A DNA stretch of 64,000 nucleotides from Providencia alcalifaciens (GCF_020271745.1 NZ_CP084296.1:3410001-3474000); one strand, 5' to 3'. Numbered from the stretch's first letter, positions 18,289 through 27,618 are shown. Notes: generated from the letters alone by a model not told the origin. Numbers and translations are program-made.

Positions 18289-18326
18289 TCATTGATTAAG
18301 CGACACATAAATTTAGGAAATTAAAC

Positions 18327-19436
18327 ATGGCTAAGGCGAAAAAAGTAACGGAAAGTGTTCTGCGTGAAAGCGCAGAAGTACGCTTTGCGGATGAATTAGA
18401 ACGATTAACCCAAGCGGATAAAGACAACCCAAAACCACAAGGTTGGCTACGCTCCCCGCGGGCGGTACGTCAATTTATTCTTGGGGATGAAGCACTGCAA
18501 ATTACCCCTAAATTTTTTGGTGACGATGCGCTGGTTGATCGCGCCATTGTAACTTTACTGGGTAAACAAGGGTTAATGCTGGTGGGGGAGCCGGGTACCG
18601 CAAAATCTATGTTGTCCGAGTTATTAGCGGCGGCGATCAGTGGTGACTCCGGTTTAACCATTCAAGGCACAGCGGGTACCACAGAAGATCATATTAAATA
18701 TTCGTGGAACTACGCGCTGCTATTGGCGGAAGGTCCAACAGAAAAAGCCTTAGTGAGTTCACCGCTCTACCAAGGAATGCAACACGGCAAAATTGTACGT
18801 TTTGAAGAGATCACTCGCTGCCCACCTGAAATTCAGGATGTGCTGGTCAGCATGATGTCAGAAAAGCAAATGATGATCCCCGAGATGAAAGATAATGCAC
18901 GGATCAGCGCCAAATCAGGCTTTAACTTGATTGGGACTGCCAACTTACGTGACCGCGGTGTACATGAAATGTCATCGGCACTTAAGCGTCGATTTAATTT
19001 CGAAACGGTCAAACCCATCCAAGATCCGGCATTTGAAATTGAACTGATCAACAAGCAATTGACCGTTGAACTGGGTGAGCTGGACGGCAAAGTGACTGTC
19101 CCAACAGATGTGATCGAATTATTAGTCACGACGTTCCAAGAATTACGTTCGGGCAATACCAAAGATGGCGGAAGTATTAAAACCCCAGATGCGGTGATGT
19201 CTACGGCGGAAGCGGTTAACATCGCCTATGCCTGTGCATTGGAAGCCCACTATTTGGGGGATGGAACACTGAGTGCAGGCGCTGTCGCGCGTCAGCTGAT
19301 TGGTGTGGTACTCAAAGATAATGCGGATGATATCAAACGGATGCGTTATTACATTGATAACGTTGCCCGCGAACGTGCGAAACAGAGCGAAGCATGGAAA
19401 GCCTTTTTCGATGCATCCCGTGAATTCTGGCAATAA
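18327..19436 (+). CDS. yehL: MoxR-type AAA+ ATPase, YehL
   Basis: 369-residue AAA+ protein. Walker A GEPGTAKS at residues 87-94, Walker B-like IVRFEEI near 155-161, sensor 1 in LIGTANLRDRG near 195 and the arginine finger in SSALKRRF near 213. A C-terminal helical lid ends the protein. MoxR ATPases work with VWA proteins in assembly or remodelling of large complexes. Here the VWA partner is two genes downstream. It starts 38 bases after yehI with a leader almost identical to that of yehI, ATTTAGGAAATTAAACATGG, so both may be translated at matched rates. Confidence 0.88.
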   Translation: MAKAKKVTESVLRESAEVRFADELERLTQADKDNPKPQGWLRSPRAVRQFILGDEALQITPKFFGDDALVDRAIVTLLGKQGLMLVGEPGTAKSMLSELLAAAISGDSGLTIQGTAGTTEDHIKYSWNYALLLAEGPTEKALVSSPLYQGMQHGKIVRFEEITRCPPEIQDVLVSMMSEKQMMIPEMKDNARISAKSGFNLIGTANLRDRGVHEMSSALKRRFNFETVKPIQDPAFEIELINKQLTVELGELDGKVTVPTDVIELLVTTFQELRSGNTKDGGSIKTPDAVMSTAEAVNIAYACALEAHYLGDGTLSAGAVARQLIGVVLKDNADDIKRMRYYIDNVARERAKQSEAWKAFFDASREFWQ

Positions 19437-19467
19437 TATCCGTTGTCGCAATAATATTCTTCGTCAT

Positions 19468-19495
19468 AGTGTGGTGGTGAATACATCACCACACT
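19468..19495 (+). promoter_or_regulatory. Intercistronic stem-loop between yehL and yehM
   Basis: AGTGTGGTG (19468-19476) pairs with CACCACACT (19487-19495) in the 81-base gap between the two genes. No T-run follows, so it is more likely an mRNA-stabilising or attenuating hairpin than a full terminator. It could set a lower level of the downstream genes relative to the first two. Confidence 0.5.
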
Positions 19496-19517
19496 GTCCC
19501 TATGAGAGACATCATCG

Positions 19518-22076
19518 GTGAGTTTATCAAACATCACATTGCCAGAACGGCTACAGCAGGCACTTGAACAGTGGAAAACACTGGGGGAGCAACAGCTCTA
19601 TTTTGCGCCGGTTCGTCACCATAGTCCCGCCTGTGCTTACAGCGTATTGAGCTTAATTGAACAGGTTAAGCCTGACTATGTGCTGATAGAGGGTCCTGAC
19701 AGTTTTAACCCATTAATTGCGGGTTTATTGGATGGTGATACACGTCCGCCCGTGGCGATTATGGGGCAGACTACCCTGAAAAGTGCGCCTACTGAATCAG
19801 ATGAAAGTGACGCTGTCACGCGATCGGCGTATTTCCCATTTTGTGAATATTCCCCTGAATGGCAAGCATTACACGTCGGGCAACAGCATCAAGCTCAACT
19901 GCGTTTTATCGACTTGCCATGGACTGCGCAGGTGGAACTTGATCTGGCAGGCGAAAGCCAGCATCAAAGCCTGCAACGGGAACGCTACCTTGCTCATAGC
20001 TTATTTATTGCTCAGTTAGCGAAAAAGTGTGGGTGCCGTGACCACGATGAACTGTGGGAACATTTGTTTGAGTTGCGCCCGTTAACGTCGGTTGCCAATT
20101 GGACCGATTTCTTGCGCGATAGCTTTATTTGGTGTGCCTTGGCACGTTTGGATTACGAGCCGGAAGTATTGGCTTCGGAGGGTTCAATTCAGCGTGAAGT
20201 CCATATGCAAGCGCACATTCAAACCATTAAAGCCGCAGAGCCAAACGCGAAAATTGTGGTCGTGACGGGCGGGTTTCATACCTTGGCGCTGATTGAAGGG
20301 CTAGGGGATGCGGCGGCACAGCAATTTAAACTCTCTTCAGAGCAACAAAAGCAATTTACGGCTCAGCAAAAGTTGGCAGACCGCGACAGCGCTTGGCTTA
20401 TCCGTTATAGCTTTGACCGACTCGATGCATTAAATGGTTACGCTTCCGGTATGCCTTCGCCAGCCTTTTATCAAAAAATGTGGGAAGGGATGCTGGCGCA
20501 ACGCACCGATCAAGTTCAGCAAAAAGTGGTTGCCACGGTGGCTTATCGAAATCAGCTCGGCATTGAGTTTTTGGCTTACGTGGCTGAAGTGTTACGGGAA
20601 AAGCAATTTGATGCAGCGCCGGGTTTTTTATCCGTCAAACTCGCCGCAGAACAGAGCCTGAGACTTGCCGCATTTCGTGGGCACACGGGTGCTGGTCGCT
20701 ATGATTTATTGGATGGGCTGCAAAGTGCGTTTATCAAAGGCAGCTTAGATGAAAGCCAAGATGAACTGTGGCAGCAAATCAAAACCTGTTTTTCTGGTTT
20801 TACCTTGGGGCAGATCCCCAAAGGAACCATCACACCGCCATTAGTTTCTGAAACCTATTCACTGGCGAAAGCGTTCCGCTTTAAACTGGACGACACGTTA
20901 ACCAAAGTCAGCCGCTTAGACGTATATCGTAATAAGCAACACCGCTTGCGCAGCCGTTTTCTGCATCTTTTGAGTTTCTTAGAGATCCACTTCGCCAAAC
21001 CGCTTTCTGGGCCTAATTTTCTTTCGGGTAACCAGATGGATTTACTGTTTGAAGAGTGGCAATACGCGTGGACGCCAAATGTGGAAGGGGAGCTGATCGC
21101 GCTTTCTGAAAAAGGCACCCAATTAAAAACCATTGCACTGAATAAAATTTTAGCGATGGAAAAGCAACTTGAAGAGCAAGGCGTCAGCCGCTCGAGCCAA
21201 AGTGCGGTGACATTGCTGATGCAAGCAGCATTGATTGGGCTTCATCAGCGCATTCCAACGTTATTTACGTTATTAGATAGCTATATTCAGCAAGATAGCC
21301 AGTTTGAATCATTGGTGGCCTGTGGTCATAAACTGGTACACCTATGGCGCGGGCGTAGCTTCTTTGATCTTGAAGAAGAAACGGGGATCAAACAGCGGAT
21401 TGATAAAGTACTCTCTCAAGCCTTTTTCTGCTTAGATCAGGTGGCTCAAGGGGATGAACAGCAGCAAGAACACTATTTTAATGCGTTACTGTCTTGCCGT
21501 GAATTAATCACCTTTATGCCGGAAATTAACCGCGATACGGATTATTCCGCAGAATTTTATGCACAATTGAGCCGGTTGGATGGGCGACTTAATCACGTGC
21601 CGTTGATTAAAGGTGCGGTGGATGCCATTCGTTATCTGGGTGGGCAGATTGATGAATCGGTGCTGACCCAGGAAATTCAGCGAACGTTTAGTTTAGGTAG
21701 CGACCCAGAACTGGCTATCGGCTATTTTATCGGCATTATGCGCACCGCACCGGAATTAGTTGTGCGTTTACCCCTATTAATTGAGCTACTCAACGAACTA
21801 TTGAGTGAGTGGGATGATGGGCGTTTCTTGCAAGTGTTACCGGATCTGCGCTTTGCGTTTAGCCAATTAACCCCGAAACAGAATGCACAAATGGCGCGGG
21901 TGGTCGCACAAAAATTATCGATGGATACTCAAGATTTAACTCTCCATCAGACACAATTTAATCAGCAACAATTACTCCAAGCCATGGAATTAGAACAAAA
22001 AATTCAGCATCAGCTTGAAAATCAAGGGTTAACCGAGTGGTTTGAACTGCAACATGAGGGGCTATCTCATGGATAA
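19518..22076 (+). CDS. yehM: DUF5682 protein, YehM
   Basis: 852-residue cytosolic protein of the DUF5682 family. The N-terminal domain carries YFAPVRHHSPACAYSVLSLI near 28-47, VLIEGPDSFNPLI near 55, and later VVVTGGFHTLAL near 248, which together resemble a ChaN/TraB-like or hydrolase-type Rossmann core with conserved His and Glu. The C-terminal 400 residues are helical. The start is GTG; an ATG at 19502 is out of frame. It overlaps the next gene by 8 bases, so translation is coupled. E. coli YehM is shorter (about 760). Function unknown. Confidence 0.8.
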   Translation: MSLSNITLPERLQQALEQWKTLGEQQLYFAPVRHHSPACAYSVLSLIEQVKPDYVLIEGPDSFNPLIAGLLDGDTRPPVAIMGQTTLKSAPTESDESDAVTRSAYFPFCEYSPEWQALHVGQQHQAQLRFIDLPWTAQVELDLAGESQHQSLQRERYLAHSLFIAQLAKKCGCRDHDELWEHLFELRPLTSVANWTDFLRDSFIWCALARLDYEPEVLASEGSIQREVHMQAHIQTIKAAEPNAKIVVVTGGFHTLALIEGLGDAAAQQFKLSSEQQKQFTAQQKLADRDSAWLIRYSFDRLDALNGYASGMPSPAFYQKMWEGMLAQRTDQVQQKVVATVAYRNQLGIEFLAYVAEVLREKQFDAAPGFLSVKLAAEQSLRLAAFRGHTGAGRYDLLDGLQSAFIKGSLDESQDELWQQIKTCFSGFTLGQIPKGTITPPLVSETYSLAKAFRFKLDDTLTKVSRLDVYRNKQHRLRSRFLHLLSFLEIHFAKPLSGPNFLSGNQMDLLFEEWQYAWTPNVEGELIALSEKGTQLKTIALNKILAMEKQLEEQGVSRSSQSAVTLLMQAALIGLHQRIPTLFTLLDSYIQQDSQFESLVACGHKLVHLWRGRSFFDLEEETGIKQRIDKVLSQAFFCLDQVAQGDEQQQEHYFNALLSCRELITFMPEINRDTDYSAEFYAQLSRLDGRLNHVPLIKGAVDAIRYLGGQIDESVLTQEIQRTFSLGSDPELAIGYFIGIMRTAPELVVRLPLLIELLNELLSEWDDGRFLQVLPDLRFAFSQLTPKQNAQMARVVAQKLSMDTQDLTLHQTQFNQQQLLQAMELEQKIQHQLENQGLTEWFELQHEGLSHG
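20482..20489 (+). other. KOPS motif (FtsK orienting sequence)
   Basis: GGGAAGGG matches the E. coli consensus GGGNAGGG on the plus strand, pointing right toward dif at 41532. Found by eye inside yehM. Confidence 0.45.
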
Positions 22077-23229
22077 ACAGCCAGAAGACACGCAATTAAC
22101 CGAAGAGCAGCTTCAATTAGCGAAACGCTGGCGCCTTATTTTAGGTCAATATGCGGATGGTGCATTGGGACAGGCGGCGCTAAATGGCGATGAGCTTAAA
22201 ATCGAGCGGTCATTGGATTTTTTATATCGTCGTGAATATCAGCGTCGTGGTTTACGCCAAGAAGGCGGTCGCCATGGCTCGTTAGATGCTTCCCAATTGA
22301 CGGCGGTGAACTGGTTGAATCAAGCCCGTAAATTGTTCCCAAACAGCACCTTTGAGCGAATGCAGTCACAGGCATTAGAGCGTTATGAAATCAGTAGCTT
22401 ACTAAAAAGTCCGCAAGCCTTGAATGCGATGGAGCCCACCAAAGCTTTAGCCAAATCCTTATTAAGTTTGCGCGGTAAAATGAGCGAAGAGACGCGGGAT
22501 GCGGTGAAGAATATTATTCGCAAAGTGGTGGATGATATTTTAAGCCAGATGCGAAACCAATTTCGTCAAGCGTTAACAGGGCGTCGTAACCGTTTTAAGC
22601 GATCGCTGCTCCCCAATAGCCGTAATTTCGATTGGCGAGCTACGATTGCTGCGAATCTAAAGAATTATGATCAACAAAATCAGCGCTTAGTAATTAAAAC
22701 CCCGTATTTTAACTCCCGCCAGCAACAGCATTTACCGTGGGATGTGATTTTGTGCGTTGACCAAAGTGGATCGATGGCGAGTTCGATTATGTATGCGGCG
22801 GTGTGCGCCAGTATTTTAGCGGCATTACCGACGGTACGAGTCTCTTTGGTGGTATTTGATACCCAAGTGGTGGATCTCAGTCATTTAGCTCACGATCCGG
22901 TGGAAGTATTAATGACAGTACAGCTCGGCGGTGGGACGGATATCGCCAAAGCGATGCATTATTGCGAGAGTTTGATCCGCAACCCGAAACGCACGGTGAT
23001 TTCCCTGATCAGCGACTTTGAAGAAGGCGGGGCGTTGAATAACCTGCTTAATTGCACGGAGCGTTTGAATAGCCAGCAAGTGAAATTGTTGGGACTCGCC
23101 GCTTTAGATGATGATGCATTGCCGGTTTATGATACAGAGATTGCCCAGAAGCTGGCGGATCGCGGTATGAGTGTGGCGGCGTTAACCCCGGAGCATTTTG
23201 CTCACTGGCTGGCTGAGGTGATGCAATGA
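22069..23229 (+). CDS. yehP: VWA-domain protein, YehP
   Basis: 386-residue protein with a helical N-terminal half rich in arginine (RRGLRQEGGRHGS, FRQALTGRRNRFKRS) and a C-terminal von Willebrand A domain. The metal-ion site DQSGSMASS is near residue 231, with the threonine of GGGTDIAKA and the aspartate of LISDFEEGG completing it. VWA proteins of this kind partner MoxR ATPases. I start at the ATG at 22069, which overlaps the yehM stop by 8 bases and follows a GAGGGG box, rather than the longer frame at 22042. It overlaps yehQ by 4 bases (ATGA). Confidence 0.87.
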   Translation: MDKQPEDTQLTEEQLQLAKRWRLILGQYADGALGQAALNGDELKIERSLDFLYRREYQRRGLRQEGGRHGSLDASQLTAVNWLNQARKLFPNSTFERMQSQALERYEISSLLKSPQALNAMEPTKALAKSLLSLRGKMSEETRDAVKNIIRKVVDDILSQMRNQFRQALTGRRNRFKRSLLPNSRNFDWRATIAANLKNYDQQNQRLVIKTPYFNSRQQQHLPWDVILCVDQSGSMASSIMYAAVCASILAALPTVRVSLVVFDTQVVDLSHLAHDPVEVLMTVQLGGGTDIAKAMHYCESLIRNPKRTVISLISDFEEGGALNNLLNCTERLNSQQVKLLGLAALDDDALPVYDTEIAQKLADRGMSVAALTPEHFAHWLAEVMQ

Positions 23230-25310
23230 GTTGGAAAACCGTTTATTTACATTATGATGACGACGCATTAGCCATATTTGCCAACGTCGGATTGCTGCGC
23301 CGCGCCCGTAAGGATCTGGAAAGTGGTAAAGTTTCTCCGGTTTGTTTAGCGGATGGAACTTTTACCAGTGACGGTCAGCAAGTCACGTTAGATCCTCAAG
23401 GGGTGCAAAAAGCCAGCTGCGACTGTTCGGCCTCGGGTTGCTGCAAACATATTCTGGCTGCGGTGCTTTGGGTACAAACAAACAGCGATGAACAATCGAT
23501 TGATTCTACAGAAGATAGTTTGGAATCTGTCGATATTGAACCACTATTACCCGAGCTGCTGGCATTCGATGTTCCCGCATTAATCAAGCAAAACAGTAAG
23601 CCAGATTGCCGCTTGGCAGTGAAGATCTTGCAGGATTGGCAAGATCATGCAGTGATCTTGGACGACCAATCGAATCAGTTGAAAATAACTATCCCTCATT
23701 ATGATGAGCCAATTATCTATATTCGGGGTAATGGCTTTCAAGGAATGCTGTCTTCATTACCGGAGAAGCAGCAAAAAGCCCTCCATTTGGCGGCGATCGC
23801 TAAGGTATTTCTTCAGCATAACCAGCCGTGGAATTGGCCTGACGATCTCATGCCTAACCGCGAGGTTACGTTAGCATTAAGTGACGATGAGCAAGTAGTC
23901 ATTGCGACTATCCAGCGTTTTATTCACGATATGCTGCGTCAGGGGCTTTCCCATATAAGTCAAAGCAGCGCTGCGCAATTGCATTTATTGAATATGTCGG
24001 CGCGTGCGGAAGGTTTGCCTCGCTTGGCGAACTATTTAAAGCGTTTAAGCTATCAAGTGAAATTATTAGCCCAGCGCCATTTCACGATGGATGAAGGGCA
24101 AGTTTTGCGGTTTATCGCGCAGATCAGTGGCTATCTTTACCAATTAACCCACGCCAACGACGATAAAATTGCGCAATTGCGCGCTTTTGGTCGTCGCCAA
24201 TATGATAGTAAAACGGACATTCTCTCTTTGATCCCAATTAATGCCGAATGGTGGCAAACCCAAAGTGGCGCTATTGGGGGAACGTTTAGTTTTTGGGATA
24301 ACCAAGAGAAAAAAGTGGTGCAGTGTAGCCAAGCGCGCGCCAATACCCTCGACCCGAATTTCACCCGTCACAGTGTCTGGCAAACGTTAGCCATTTGGAA
24401 GCAGACGGCAGATAACCTGATGCGCAGCGGCTTTGAACTGCATAATCCGCGCTTATCCGATGAAGGTAAACTTGCGGTTAGCGGCGATAGTTATGCCGTC
24501 AGTAACAGTGCAGTTAGCCAAGCGCCGCACATTTCATTCGATGATTACCAAGCATTGAAAAGTGAGCTGGGGTTTAAGGATTGGAAAGCAGCTACGGCCT
24601 ATTTCAATGCGCTCACCGATGATACCCAGTTTGAGCCTGTTGTGCTGCATATCGATAGCTACGAACCGCTACATTGGAATGAAATCGAGCAGTGCGTCAG
24701 TTGGGCGGTGCTGGATGGGAACCAGAATCGGGCATTTTTGCGATTAAATTGGCAAGGCACAGAAAATCACAAAATTGAAGAACTGCGTTTTATCACTCAG
24801 AAAGGTTGGGAAATTAGTGCGGTATCTGTTCAAGTCAGCGAGTCTCAGCAGCAATTACAGCTTACGCCGAAAACCCTTTGGTTGAAAAAAGAGCAGGGTA
24901 TCGAGCTATTCTACCTCGATTTTGAATCGGTACCTCGGAAAAAACAGTCATCCAAGTTTATGACGTCGATTGCCGAATATATGGCGAAAAAGCAGCAAGA
25001 CCGCACGGCATTTGCGCCAGTGCCAACACTGGCACAGCAGATTACCCGTCCAATCTTGGCGGTATTGGAAACACAAAGCTGCACGGGGCGTGCGCAGTTA
25101 TCAGCAAGTCAAATTGACGAGTTAAACTTTGTGGTCAGTACATTGCAGGATTTGGGGATGTTGTGGTTTGCCAAGCAACTGGCGCATTATTTAAAACAGG
25201 AAAGTTTAAAACGGGAAAATCAAACCGCCGAAAATTTATTGCGCTTGGTGTATCTTTGCGATCAATTTGAGCGTTCGCAAAAATTGATGCCTTTTGAGCT
25301 GAATAGCTAA
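23226..25310 (+). CDS. yehQ: SWIM zinc-finger protein, YehQ
   Basis: 694-residue protein. The SWIM zinc finger CDCSASGCCKHILAAVLW (CxC then CxH) is near residues 64-81 and is expected to bind DNA or protein. The remainder is helical with a C-terminal mixed region containing WLKKEQGIELFYLDFE. It closes the five-gene unit, overlapping the VWA gene by ATGA. E. coli YehQ has the same SWIM position. With a MoxR ATPase and VWA protein this completes a putative nucleoprotein-remodelling machine whose trigger is unknown. Confidence 0.83.
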   Translation: MSWKTVYLHYDDDALAIFANVGLLRRARKDLESGKVSPVCLADGTFTSDGQQVTLDPQGVQKASCDCSASGCCKHILAAVLWVQTNSDEQSIDSTEDSLESVDIEPLLPELLAFDVPALIKQNSKPDCRLAVKILQDWQDHAVILDDQSNQLKITIPHYDEPIIYIRGNGFQGMLSSLPEKQQKALHLAAIAKVFLQHNQPWNWPDDLMPNREVTLALSDDEQVVIATIQRFIHDMLRQGLSHISQSSAAQLHLLNMSARAEGLPRLANYLKRLSYQVKLLAQRHFTMDEGQVLRFIAQISGYLYQLTHANDDKIAQLRAFGRRQYDSKTDILSLIPINAEWWQTQSGAIGGTFSFWDNQEKKVVQCSQARANTLDPNFTRHSVWQTLAIWKQTADNLMRSGFELHNPRLSDEGKLAVSGDSYAVSNSAVSQAPHISFDDYQALKSELGFKDWKAATAYFNALTDDTQFEPVVLHIDSYEPLHWNEIEQCVSWAVLDGNQNRAFLRLNWQGTENHKIEELRFITQKGWEISAVSVQVSESQQQLQLTPKTLWLKKEQGIELFYLDFESVPRKKQSSKFMTSIAEYMAKKQQDRTAFAPVPTLAQQITRPILAVLETQSCTGRAQLSASQIDELNFVVSTLQDLGMLWFAKQLAHYLKQESLKRENQTAENLLRLVYLCDQFERSQKLMPFELNS

Positions 25311-25328
25311 TTTAGCCCGTAAAAACAG

Positions 25329-25352
25329 AGAGGGGAAAAGGAATTCCCCTCT
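25329..25352. terminator. Terminator between yehQ and pecS
   Basis: AGAGGGGAA (25329-25337) pairs with TTCCCCTCT (25344-25352) around a 6-base loop. On the minus strand it is followed by CTGTTTTT, so it best serves pecS, and it probably also stops yehQ transcripts. Confidence 0.78.
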
Positions 25353-25359
25353 AAAAGTT

Positions 25360-25845
25360 TCATGATTCTAAATGACCTAGAAACGTTCGTAATAGCTGAT
25401 TCAACGCTTGCTGCTCTTCATTCGACAGTGACGCCACCAAACGGGATTGATTTTCGGTATGGGCGGTGACCACTTGGTTAATTATATCTAACCCTTCAGT
25501 TGTTAAACTCACCAAAAAACCGCGCCCATCATCCGGGTTCACATGACGCGCGACATAACCGGCTTTCTCGAGCTGATCGATACGGTTGGTCATGGTGCCC
25601 GATGTCACCATCAAGGTGGAGAGCATCTCACTGGGAGATAGTGTGTAGGGGGAACCTGCACGGCGCAAAGTGGCAAGCACGTCAAAACTTGATCGGTTTA
25701 GACCAAATTGGGCAAATACCTTTTCCATTTCACGGGTCAGGTGATGGGCAACGTTGCCTAAGCGACCAATCAGCCCCATGGCGCTGATATCAAGATCGGG
25801 GCGTTCACGTTCCCACTGTTGAGTGATTTTATCGATTCTATCCAT
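25360..25845 (-). CDS. pecS: MarR-family regulator PecS
   Basis: 161-residue MarR-type winged-helix repressor. The N-terminal helix DKITQQWERERPDLDISAMGLIGRL is characteristic of PecS and its urate-binding relatives; the central wing is MVTSGTMTNRIDQLEKAGYVARHVNPDDGRGFLVSLT. PecS proteins bind urate and control stress and virulence genes along with their divergent efflux gene pecM. That gene lies directly opposite here. I use the ATG at 25845 rather than a TTG at 25860. Two operator palindromes lie just upstream and overlap the divergent promoters, indicating autoregulation. Confidence 0.87.
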   Translation of the reverse strand: MDRIDKITQQWERERPDLDISAMGLIGRLGNVAHHLTREMEKVFAQFGLNRSSFDVLATLRRAGSPYTLSPSEMLSTLMVTSGTMTNRIDQLEKAGYVARHVNPDDGRGFLVSLTTEGLDIINQVVTAHTENQSRLVASLSNEEQQALNQLLRTFLGHLES

Positions 25846-25865
25846 CGGCAAATCATACAATAATC

Positions 25866-25910
25866 TATCTTGACGTCAAGGTAGTTTGAATTTATCTTGA
25901 CCTCAAGATA
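25866..25910. promoter_or_regulatory. PecS operator: two palindromes between pecS and pecM
   Basis: Two 18-bp palindromes: TATCTTGACGTCAAGGTA at 25866-25883 and TATCTTGACCTCAAGATA at 25893-25910. Centres are 27 bp apart, and both carry the TCTTGA/TCAAGA half-sites expected of a MarR-family dimer. They occupy the whole divergent promoter gap, so one occupancy event could repress both genes. Confidence 0.8.
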
Positions 25911-25929
25911 AATCAACGTGAGCGTATAC

Positions 25930-26808
25930 ATGAATAGATATTGGGTTCTGTTTTTAACGGCATTAGCACCGATTGTATGGGGAAGTACCTACTTGGTGAC
26001 GACGGAAATGCTGCCTACGGGTATGCCGTTGACGTTAGCCATGCTCCGCGCCTTACCCGCAGGATTGTTACTTTTACTATTTTTACGCAAATTACCTCAG
26101 GGGATTTGGTGGGGACGGGTACTGATTCTCGGCATTTTAAATTTCTCGTTATTTTGGTGGCTATTGTTTATCTCCGCATACCGTTTACCGGGTGGCGTGG
26201 CGGCAACGGTGGGGGCGATTCAACCGCTGATAGTGTTATTCCTTAGCCGTTGGCTATTAAGCAGCCCGCTATCGAGTATTTCGATATTTGCCGCACTGAG
26301 CGGGATTTTCGGGGTGGCTATTTTATTATTGACGCCAAGTGCCGCGTTAGATTTAACCGGGATTATTGCAGGTTTAGCTGGGGCATTTTCTATGGCAGCA
26401 GGAACGGTATTGAGCCGTCGCTGGCAGCCACCCGTTTCAGCATTAACCTTTACCTCGTGGCAATTAACCGCAGGTGGATTAGTCTTACTGCCGTTTGCGC
26501 TGTTACTTGAACCTGCGTTACCTTCCTTGAGTGTGTTAAATATCGCGGGGCTGAGTTATTTAACCTTGATTGGTGGCGCACTGACGTATGCATTATGGTT
26601 CAGAGGCCTCGCTATATTAGGGCCAGGTTCGGTAGCATCACTCGGTTTTTTAAGCCCGATGAGTGCGGTTATTCTCGGGTGGCTATGGCTTGACCAGCAG
26701 CTGAGTCCGTTACAGTTGCTCGGCATGTTGGTGATTTTACTCAGCGTTTGGGGGAGCCAAAAAGCAGAGCGTAAATTGGCATTGAAAAGGCAGCAACAAG
26801 CCGTTTAA
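25930..26808 (+). CDS. pecM: EamA-family exporter PecM
   Basis: Ten-helix DMT/EamA transporter of about 292 residues in the inner membrane. The two EamA repeats start at VLFLTALAPIVWGSTYLVT and at DLTGIIAGLAGAFSMAAGTVLSRRW. PecM is the classical divergent partner of PecS and exports a reducing pigment in Dickeya; in other species the cargo is unknown. The start is set at the ATG at 25930, because the alternative GTG at 25918 lies almost on the operator. Regulation by PecS is strongly suggested by the palindromes. Confidence 0.82.
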   Translation: MNRYWVLFLTALAPIVWGSTYLVTTEMLPTGMPLTLAMLRALPAGLLLLLFLRKLPQGIWWGRVLILGILNFSLFWWLLFISAYRLPGGVAATVGAIQPLIVLFLSRWLLSSPLSSISIFAALSGIFGVAILLLTPSAALDLTGIIAGLAGAFSMAAGTVLSRRWQPPVSALTFTSWQLTAGGLVLLPFALLLEPALPSLSVLNIAGLSYLTLIGGALTYALWFRGLAILGPGSVASLGFLSPMSAVILGWLWLDQQLSPLQLLGMLVILLSVWGSQKAERKLALKRQQQAV

Positions 26809-26874
26809 ATATCAAGGGTACTTCTAGGTGCCCATTTTTAATGCGTGGTGGCTATATGTGTGGGTGTGGTGACT

Positions 26875-27516
26875 ATGTTATTTCCTGATGAAGAAAATAC
26901 GATTGAGATTGCGCCAGACGCTTACCTCCTTAAGGGCTTTTTGCTTGGGCAAGGGGAGCCGCTATTGGCTGCATTGTTTGAGGTGATTGCTCAAGCGCCT
27001 TTGCGTCATATGCAAACCCCTGGCGGGTACGCCATGTCTGTGGCGATGACCAATTGCGGTGATTGGGGCTGGGTGACGGATAATAAAGGCTACCGATATT
27101 CCTCTGTAGACCCGATGACTCAGCAGCCATGGCCCATTATGCCCGCATTATTTCAACAGCTGGCGATAAATGCGGCTGAAAAAGCGGGATTCTCTCACTT
27201 TGTTCCTGATGCCTGCCTCATTAACCGCTATGGTGTGGGGGCTAAAATGTCGCTACATCAAGATAAAGATGAAGCGGATTTTTCCCAGCCGATTGTCTCT
27301 TTTTCATTAGGGTTGCCGACTATTTTTGATTTTGGTGGCGAGATGCGAGAACATCCGCGCCAAACAATTCTGTTGGAGCATGGTGATGTTTTGGTGTGGG
27401 GCGGACGTTCGCGGCTCTATTACCACGGAGTACGTCAAATTAAATCAGGTGTTCATCCTCAGCTTGGGGCTTATCGTTTTAATCTGACCTTCAGGCGTTC
27501 GCAATCAATAATATAA
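26875..27516 (+). CDS. alkB: DNA oxidative demethylase AlkB
   Basis: 213-residue Fe(II)/2-oxoglutarate dioxygenase that directly reverses 1-methyladenine and 3-methylcytosine in DNA and RNA. TPGGYAMSVAMTNCG and DACLINRYGVGAKMSLHQDKDE give the HxD iron ligands; YYHGV gives the second His, and YRFNLTFR the RxxxxxR 2OG clamp. The longest frame begins at 26845, but the ATG at 26875 fits E. coli AlkB length better. There is no adjacent ada gene, so control is not visible. It sits 66 bases after pecM and may be on a separate promoter. Confidence 0.93.
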   Translation: MLFPDEENTIEIAPDAYLLKGFLLGQGEPLLAALFEVIAQAPLRHMQTPGGYAMSVAMTNCGDWGWVTDNKGYRYSSVDPMTQQPWPIMPALFQQLAINAAEKAGFSHFVPDACLINRYGVGAKMSLHQDKDEADFSQPIVSFSLGLPTIFDFGGEMREHPRQTILLEHGDVLVWGGRSRLYYHGVRQIKSGVHPQLGAYRFNLTFRRSQSII

Positions 27517-27618
27517 TGCCAATGTGAGCATCTAAAAAATATCATTGAATATTGAATGAGATACGCATATAACTGTTGGCCTGTTTTTAATACAACATGA
27601 CTTAACGGTAGGTCGCCA

